Assembly: GCF_000210295.1 (NCBI RefSeq)
Contig: NC_026740.1
Span: 1,929,691 to 1,993,690 of the forward strand
Direction of reading: 5' to 3'
Source: Trypanosoma brucei gambiense DAL972
Taxonomy: Eukaryota > Euglenozoa > Kinetoplastea > Trypanosomatida > Trypanosomatidae
DNA length: 64,000 nucleotides
Part shown: positions 57,304-64,000 of the stretch, one piece after another
Layout of the letters: every line of letters starts with the position of its first letter
Position numbering within the stretch: position 1 is the stretch's first letter
Made by a program: the position numbers and the translations under genes
Notes under the pieces: generated by a model
The model's input: only the letters and a program-made list of their open reading frames with translations
Database searches by the model: none
What the model was told of the DNA's origin: nothing

Positions 57304-60198
57304 AGTCATATGTGTGTGCTTGTATATGTGTATGTGTGTTGTGTTACGTTGCGTCGAGATGTTGGGGTCACATTCTCTACTATGTGTGTAGTCTCCTATT
57401 TTGCATCACGTTGTGACGGGGAGCCTTTTATTGGATGTGTGTGTATGGTCACTCGGATATTCTGCTATGCCGCAATTGTTCCATGGAAGAATAAAATTAA
57501 TAGCATGCCATTGTGATTTATAATAATATATGTTGTAAGCCTTTATTTTGGCTGAGATTCCCATGTATATGGCATCCAATATGTCCAAGAGGCAAGTGTA
57601 TATTTATATGGTATCTATGTAAACATAAATAGATTTGTTGCACTGGGGGTTATTCTCTCCATATCACAATATATTATATGCTGAGGGGACAGCTTGCACA
57701 CATATGGGGAATTTATAGGAATATTATAATAAGCTCCTTTGTGTTAGCCGCTTTTCTCGAAATGTAAGAATAATGCAAACCGTATATTTTGTGGGTGTGA
57801 AGGTTTGTTATAATATATCGACATAGTTTTCCCCTGTACATACTAATAATATACCATGAGGCATTATGTGCACAATATGGGAAGTGTGGCTACTGTATAT
57901 GTTATTTGTTAACTCTTCCTTCGGATGAAACACTACAGTGTCACACCTTTCCTTCTCATATCATATGTATGTGCTTCACCTCACATTATTACTCCATACC
58001 ATCGTGTTCTAATGGGAGAAATAATGTGGAATAATAGATTGGGTGAAAAAAGAAAAGATCAGAAAGGCATGACTATCTCTCTCTATAGTGTGTGGTGTAC
58101 GCTGTTGATGCTTTGAAAGTTCCGCATCATCACGTGATATCATATACCCGTATGCTGCGCTTGTGCATCCGTATGTGTATATATTTTCTTTGATACATTC
58201 TCGGCGTAATGGAGAGTGTGTCCATGTCAGTTATTTTTTGTTTCCTTCACGAACTTACGCACTTCAATGCGAATTTCCATCGTTTTACACACGGTGCAGT
58301 CGCTTAGCCCTATTATGCGAGGTGCGTGTGGTTAGTAAAAGATTAAGAAGAAGAGAGGCTTTAACCGATATGTTAGAGAGGCGCAAAAAGTAATGTTCAA
58401 TTTCAAAAGGGATTTGGTTCTTTCTTTTCGTTTCCTTCAAACTTTTTATTTCTACTGAATAAGAGGTTTTGATGGTGCATAAATGCGAACACTTGGTTCC
58501 TACCATCGTACATGTGTTTTTTTTTTGGAAAAGTATCGGCTGTTGTGTCAAAATACACGCATGTTCTGCGAGTAAGGAGAAACCCACGGCTATTGATGAA
58601 GTAAATGCGATTGGGCACAAAAATGAAAATTCCTCTATTCAATATACGCTTGCGGTTGTGAATTCCCATTATCGACATTGGAACTTCGAATGTCCTCGGC
58701 ATGCTGTGGTGGCGAGCTGTTGTGGCGCACTTCTTCTTCCCAGTTAGAAGTTTTGAACACCAACACTCGGCGGGCTGTAAAAGGTGCTTCTACGGAGCAT
58801 TCCCTTCTTAGCACTCCACATGGAAATGTGTACCAATGTATGGGGATCGTGACTTGGGAAAATGTAGAGAGATCACAATTGCTTTGGGAGCAGAATATTT
58901 CATGCCAATCAACATGGAAAAGATATATCATACAATATTTGGAGGTAAACCCAAGAGCCTCCTAACAATGTGTGCAGATAATTGACCTGGCAAACATGAC
59001 AGGTAAAGCTAAAACGTTTTCTTTGACTCTGCATCTGTAAACAGGATACTTGACACACGTTTGGAGCATTAAGAGGATGATGGGAGCACATTTTTTTCTG
59101 TAGCTCTCAGTTATTCACTCGATCACGTGCGATACTAAGGTAGTAAAGTGCACTCCATGGTTTTTTGTCTTTTCCCTTTTAAAATACGCCCAAGTAGTAC
59201 ATGAGAGGATCTTTTAGCCAACTGGTTTAGAACCGGTATCGTGATTGTTCTTTCCACTCAAATTAAAAAGAAAAACTCGTATTTCTCTTGGAACAGGATG
59301 TGTAGGATTGTGTGTTCATCGCAGTGCGCTACTTCAGTAGAACCGTGGTGCACTCGCTTTAATATAGGCATAGTTTTATAGGGCGCTGGGAGCGCTCTAC
59401 CTGGCTGTGATTGGTGCGTTGAAATGGGTGCAACAACATGAAGTCCATGAATTCCAAAGCTGGTTTATCACCTCAATCATTCAATCCGACAACTATCACT
59501 GAAGGAAGTCCGAGTCTGGCCTGCACATATCCGATTTCCAAAAAAGCCTCTTTTTACAGTTCAATAGATGCCACTTTCCCCTCGTAATTATCATCAGCAC
59601 ACCGAAAGTTCATTAAACTTCCAATATTCCATTTATCCCAGTGATACCTAATTGTCTTATGGCACGCCATTTCTAGAGGTGGGGACAGAATAAATCCGTT
59701 TTCACCCTGACTGTGGCCATGTATACAAAGAAAGATCGGTAACCCTTGAAGTCAAGTCAGCCGTGGAGGCACCCGTACTCAGGAGTTCCTAAATGTTACG
59801 TAAGGCTGGCTGCCACACTTTTGAAATCTCGCATAAAGCTTCCGATTTGATTGCATTAGAAAAATGAACCTTTAGTGAGAAATATGATAATCCAGTAAAT
59901 TCCCAAGGTGAAGGAACCTCCAGAGTTATTGGAAAGTAGTGAAACAATATCCGCATTTCAATAGAGGGGAGAGGCGTTTATTCATTTATTTTTTGTATCA
60001 TTTTCTGTAGGGGATGACGCATGAACACATTACAGTGCAAGTCATAGTGTACCATATTTTTTTTTTTTTTACAGAGGCCTGTTTCGTGTTATGTCCGAAC
60101 TAGTTATGCGTGACCAGTTGCAAACGTTCAGCTTTTAGTCCTCGGCCTTCCTTAATTGCGAAAACAGTTTACTTGAGAGTGAAAGGCTTCTGCCTCTT
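57304..60198. other. rDNA flanking spacer
   Basis: AT-rich DNA with many GTGTGT and TATATA stretches and no credible gene. T-runs lie near 58517 and 60057-60070. It probably includes the rDNA 3' external spacer. No RNA polymerase I promoter or terminator can be named from sequence alone. Confidence 0.5.
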
Positions 60199-60360
60199 CT
60201 TTTTTTTTTTTTTGAGCCAAACGTAGAAGAGCATAGTGGAGTTTACAATTTTCATTCAGAGGAGTGGGCAGCTTTTTGTGTAGTCTATTCTCCTTTATAG
60301 GGGTGTTCCTCTCGAATGAAGGAAGTACATGTTGGAAGAGAATGAGGGGTTTCTCAATTT

Positions 60361-61541
60361 CTAGGAGGAATTGTGCAAGGTTCTTGGTGAACACCATCTT
60401 CTGCATATTTTCGCCCTCAAGCCCGAAGTGACTGCGGAGCACTTTAGGCTTGAGCGCACGAGTATGTGGATGGGATTCCCTTCGCAGTCGTTGGAGTGTG
60501 TATGTTTCCTTTCAACGCAGATTTCATGTTTTTGATGGCGATGTATAGATGAACCTGATGTTGAGTGGGACGTCTGATTTCGGTTTACGAACGTGAAGTG
60601 TAGATGAAACCCTCTGACGTTGAAGCTCCGGAGCGGTGGTGGAGATTCTTTTGCTACGGAGAAGGGATGCTGTCTATGCATTCCCCCGAAGTGCTCCATC
60701 AGGCTGTCTTTTGATACATGCGTATGACGGCATTGCGTGCAACAGGTGTCATTTACACCTATAGTTACCGTGTTCCAAATGAGGGATACCTCTTGTTCTG
60801 TGATGGAACAGCTCCGTTTTGTACCAGCGTTACTATCCAGGGGATGGCCTCTGCGGTGTTGAATCTTGGTGTTTGGTGTTGTTCCCCCTTTTGATTGTGA
60901 TACAAAGCCACATTGCGTGCATTGTAGCGGCTCAGATGTGCCTACTGGGTCGTTCACTGGATGCCCTCTCGTTTCCGTCGCTCGGGAGCCCTTCGTTGGA
61001 ATACTTGCATTCTCCTCGAGTTCTCGTTGCCTTCTTATTCCTCGCGACCCCGTTTGCGGTTGTACTTCGCAGTATTTCATCCCGTGACTTATCACTAGTC
61101 AATATTCCGTGTGAAATATATAGCTGCGAGGTCCATATATCGCTTCATTTTCTCCAGGGGTTGAACTGGTGGTGTTATCACTTTGTTCATTGGTGTTGGG
61201 TTGATGCGGTCGGTTTTCACTTTGTGTGCCTATCCGTTTCTCCACCACTGGAGTGATGTGCTAAAGCTGACCTCTGCTCTTTATTCCATGACGTATTGTC
61301 GGGCCTCTCTGCTAAATCAATTTGAACCCACAGATTCCTCACTGGAGTGTGTTTTTTTATCATATTCAGTGTGGATTATGGTTCCGCGAGTGTGGGGTGG
61401 AAAGGGACTGTCGTTGGTCATGTAGTGTTTCTGTGGCCTGCGTAATGTTAGTACACCTGCACTCTTGGATTGAAAGCCACGTTCTGCGCAAACCCATTTG
61501 TGCTGTTTGATATTTTCATCTTCTTTCCGCTTCTCCGACAT
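60361..61541 (-). pseudogene. Zinc-finger C-terminal part of the ingi-like element
   Basis: A frame open for 239 codons from the ATG at 61080 has two C2H2-type fingers: CTQCGFVSQSKGG...HRRGH, and CCTQCRHTHVSKDSL...HFGGMHRQH. A third, at 61317-61541 in another frame, is damaged: CAERGFQSKSAG has Arg at the second Cys. These fingers are the nucleic-acid-binding C-terminus of ingi-like polyproteins. It is unusual that a frame this long stays open next to broken RT and RNase H. Confidence 0.65.
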
Positions 61542-61712
61542 TTCATCGTCTAACTTTCTCGTTTTGCCGTGAAGGCATCGAGTTTTGGGCCATGCGAGCC
61601 CTCCTTTGTTCCCATAGGATTTGTTACAGACAATGAGCGCATGCGACTTCGGTGGAGGGGGCAGGGGTTATAGGGTCAAATTTCAGGCACCACCCCAAGT
61701 TCTGCAGCATGT

Positions 61713-61931
61713 GCGGGTGATACTGCTGATGGCACGCTTGCCACGTGCCCAGGGACCGATAAATAAAAGACGGTGTCCCAGAAAGACGCTGCTGATCCCT
61801 GTGCTGTACGACGCTGTGGGCGAAGCAAAGCATTGTTCCCCATGAGAAGAACGCTGCTGGCTCTTGGCTTCCCCCGATGAGACGGGGTACTGGACTCTGA
61901 CACCACCTTGATGGAGCCAGCATCACCAGGG
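61713..61931 (-). mobile_element. 219-bp mini-insertion made of an ingi/RIME 5' end
   Basis: On the minus strand it begins CCCTGGTGATGCTGG at 61931 and aligns for about 200 bp with 44504-44720. It is flanked by ACATGCTGCACA (61932-61943) and ACATGCTGCAGA (61701-61712), a 12-bp duplication with one mismatch; ingi and RIME make 12-bp duplications. It lacks the 3' half and poly-A of RIME. With its duplication it adds 231 bp, a multiple of three, so the host frame is kept. Confidence 0.75.
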
Positions 61932-62281
61932 TGTGCAGCATGTTTCAACCGGCGCAATGCCTCATGGTAGGGTACACTGTGAATTTAGTTCGTATGAAAC
62001 ACTATGTGAGCTCTATCGGAATTTATTTTCCCGCAGTGTGCGCAGGGATGGGTCTGACACCATCTGCACCTGTTAGGAACTGTTTTGTTTATCCTCCGAA
62101 GCAACCATCCATATGCATTCGATGTCCCAATGCGGAATTGGCGACTTCACCTGGTCTATCGGTTTAGTGGCAAATTTTCTTTAGTTGGTTGCCATTCACC
62201 GGTCATTTCCAACCTGTGTGTCTTCAGTTTCTCTCTGCTCGCCATGAGGTGTCACTTTTCCAAGGCAGTGATGTCGGGTAT

Positions 62282-62700
62282 TCACCCAACGTCTTGTTGA
62301 GGAACGTTTGCAGATGCCCTCGCTTTTTTGTTCGTCAATTCATTCTTTTCTACACCACAATGACCAAAAATAAGCTGAAGGCAGATGCTGGTGCTATGAT
62401 ATCCGATACCCAAGAGTACTATCCAAGTCTCCCGCAAAATTCCTGCCTTTACCGCTGTTTCTCCCATTCGCAGTGGCTCGAACAGCGACCGCCGGTCAGT
62501 AGAAAGAGACATTTTACACGGATGAGCTCCCTTCGGTTGTAATATGCTTATCATTTTATGCAAAACCTCGAACATTACTATGCACTCAGGTTGGTAGCTA
62601 CACGCTATTGTTCCGGCTCCACAGTGAACCGTCGAGATGGGATTGTCATTCCTATATGTCGTTGAGGCAGCTCCTGATTTTATCCCTAAGGAAACAGATC
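62282..62700 (-). pseudogene. RNase H domain of the ingi-like element
   Basis: One open frame carries SVSLGIKSGAAST, CSYQPECIVM (family form CSYRAEC), STDRRSLFEPLRMG and LQLIFGHCGVEKNEL. These are the ordered RNase H motifs of ingi-clade elements, including the Glu, Asp and His-Cys-Gly positions. Frames break on both sides. Confidence 0.85.
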
Positions 62701-63180
62701 CGTCTGCTCATACTTCAAAATGCGGCATGGAATTTAGTTGGGTTCCCTTTGCACGGTAGTGCCTTACAATCAATTTCTTACATAATTCAAGCTGAACGCC
62801 GTCGTACGAATCGGCATGCACATCCGATGATAGTGTTATATGTAACAAAAAACTGGGGGAGAAAGTTAGGGTGACTGGTGGTAGCGGTTCTCTTTGTCTT
62901 TCTACTTGGACAGCGAAGAGCTTCTGCATGATTGTGCGATATATTTGACGGGGGGAATGCGGTGGGTGACATACAATGTTTGCACATCCCTTGCGTTCCT
63001 CACCGTGTGTTTCGCAAGTAAGCAGGTATCGTAAGCCGCGGATAAGTAATTCCTCACGAAGATAAAAAAAAAAGTTGGCTTGAAGGCGAGCATCGTACGC
63101 GTGGAATTCACTGAGTATTCCGGATATGATGTGGCATGCTTTTTTTTTTTTCCGCGTATTCTACTTTGTCTTGTTGGTTG

Positions 63181-63540
63181 GATGCAGTATCACGGTTCTG
63201 TAAACCCTTGCCGTACATAATTTTAGCACGGAACGTTGCGAGGTAGAATGCAAGAAGTGTGCTCCTGATTGGTGCACATTTTGTCGAGCATAGGCCTACG
63301 ACTTTTGCTGGTCACATATTTGTAGGTCTCTCTCACGTTCGCTGCATGTGTTGAGAAGCCCCAACGAAGTTACAGGGTGATACCCAGCACTTTCAGATTT
63401 CTCTCCTCACCCATGGGCGTGCCGTTTATCATCAGGATCGATGGTTTCCTCAGAAGCCCTCCGAACAGTGTATGTTTCGTTTTCTACACGTTTAGTTGCT
63501 TGAAGGATTTATGACCCACTCTGGCCACAATGCTCGGTCC
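63181..63540 (-). pseudogene. RT thumb/connection region, frameshifted
   Basis: Pieces such as NLKVLGITL followed by a stop, then FSTHAANVRETYKYVTSKS, and in another frame LLAFYLATFRAKIMYGKG, correspond to the region after the RT palm in ingi. At least one stop and one frameshift separate them. Confidence 0.7.
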
Positions 63541-63913
63541 TTATTGTAGAGTGCGCTCGATATCTTCCCTGTTTGATCTCCCACACGTGAGTGTCAGATG
63601 ATCGGCAAAGAAACCGTTGTAACAGCTTAGGACTTCCCGAAGCCACCAAATAAGAGAGTTAGTGACTATGATGAAGGTAAGCGATCCAATGACTATTTCT
63701 TGATGACCTCCTCTAGTGAAGAATATTAGTTGGGAGAATACTTTCTTTAAGCGACCTCTGTCTAATCGTTCACGGAGACATGAAGCCGTCCAGCCATTCT
63801 GTGGGCCTTCCGCATCCAACTTTCTTATTTCTTTTATAAATTTGTTATGGTCTGCCGTATCAAATGATTTTGTGCTTTCAACGAAAGTGACTGGTCCGCG
63901 GTCAGTGCTGTGA
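63541..63913 (-). pseudogene. Reverse transcriptase palm of the ingi-like element, inactivated
   Basis: The minus-strand frame shows motif A as SFDTADHNKFIKEI, the fingers/palm segment WTASCLRERLDRG, motif B region as GGHQEIVIGSLTFIIVTNSL and motif C as FADHLTL. The family motif is FADD; the second catalytic Asp is His here, so polymerase activity is lost. Confidence 0.88.
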
Positions 63914-64000
63914 CGGCAATTTAATTAAGTGTGATCTTGAAGCATGTCGCCAATTGCCGCATGCCCAGGGGAGGGTATAGGTTATCTGCTAGTCGGCTTC

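Larger units (their letters stand above)
60199..64000 (-). mobile_element. Degenerate ingi-like non-LTR retrotransposon, 5' end outside the window
   Basis: On the minus strand, from right to left, come reverse transcriptase (to 63541), the RT connection (63181-63540), RNase H (62282-62700), a 219-bp mini-insertion (61713-61931), Cys/His zinc fingers (60361-61541) and a poly-A of about 15 (60199-60213 as T on the plus strand). This is the ingi order. Stops and frameshifts break every domain except the zinc-finger part, so the element is an old dead copy. Its endonuclease and 5' end lie beyond 64000. Confidence 0.85.

Noticed and set aside
60056..60070. T-run as the 3' end of the retroelement
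   Set aside because: The A-tract at 60199-60213 comes first after the zinc-finger frame on the minus strand and fits better as the element's end.
61624..61941. 105-codon minus-strand frame as a separate gene
   Set aside because: It is the ingi/RIME 5' mini-insertion plus host-element sequence, in frame only because the insertion adds a multiple of three.

Overview
The window looks like nuclear DNA of an African trypanosome, most likely the Trypanosoma brucei group. The evidence is: intron-free genes packed on one strand with long pyrimidine tracts just before their start codons (the trans-splicing signal); remnants of ingi-type retroelements, one with a 2A-like peptide; a trans-sialidase gene; a fragmented large-subunit rRNA; and a 9 kb AT-rich ~30-bp tandem array of the kind found at T. 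brucei centromeres. Several open frames begin only at GTG or TTG; for a eukaryote I moved these starts to the first in-frame ATG. Three runs of 100 N are assembly gaps.

Layout. From 1 to about 22.5 kb all protein genes read leftward (minus strand): a probable mitochondrial alpha/beta-hydrolase (1.0-2.2 kb), a PP2A B''-type EF-hand regulatory subunit (3.8-6.8 kb) bracketed by two identical 521-bp direct repeats, a probable RNA-binding protein (10.2-11.2 kb), a truncated trans-sialidase (18.0-19.2 kb) and a CEP44-domain protein (22.0-22.5 kb). Between the third and fourth of these lies a near-perfect inverted repeat (arms 11760-14281 and 14625-17146, 343-bp spacer). Each arm carries tRNA-Ala(AGC), tRNA-Ser(GCT) and tRNA-Asp(GTC), six tRNA genes in all. 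The spacer is a copy of a dispersed repeat seen again near 31.3 kb and 43.4 kb.

From 22.5 to 39.2 kb I find no convincing intact gene, only possible gene remnants; transcription changes direction somewhere in this stretch. At 39.2-40.6 kb one gene reads rightward: a secreted LBP/BPI/CETP-family protein. From 43 to 46 kb are retroelement debris: an ingi 5' end with its 2A-like peptide on the plus strand, and an RNase H fragment on the minus strand.

From 46.4 to 55.45 kb the sequence is a homogeneous array of ~30-bp units, broken by one gap. The two sides of the gap carry different variant units, and the right side shows higher-order patterning. I interpret it as a centromeric core. Beyond another gap, at 55.68-57.3 kb, is the 3' end of an rRNA unit: the end of LSU-beta, the small rRNA with the sarcin-ricin loop, and two further small rRNA segments. 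Then follow simple-sequence-rich spacer DNA and, from 60.2 kb to the window end, a degenerate ingi-like element on the minus strand (reverse transcriptase, RNase H, zinc fingers, poly-A). A 219-bp mini-insertion with a 12-bp target duplication sits inside it.

The genes do not form a pathway. The interest lies in chromosome architecture: a tRNA palindrome, a transcription strand switch, a candidate centromere, rDNA and decayed retroelements within 64 kb.
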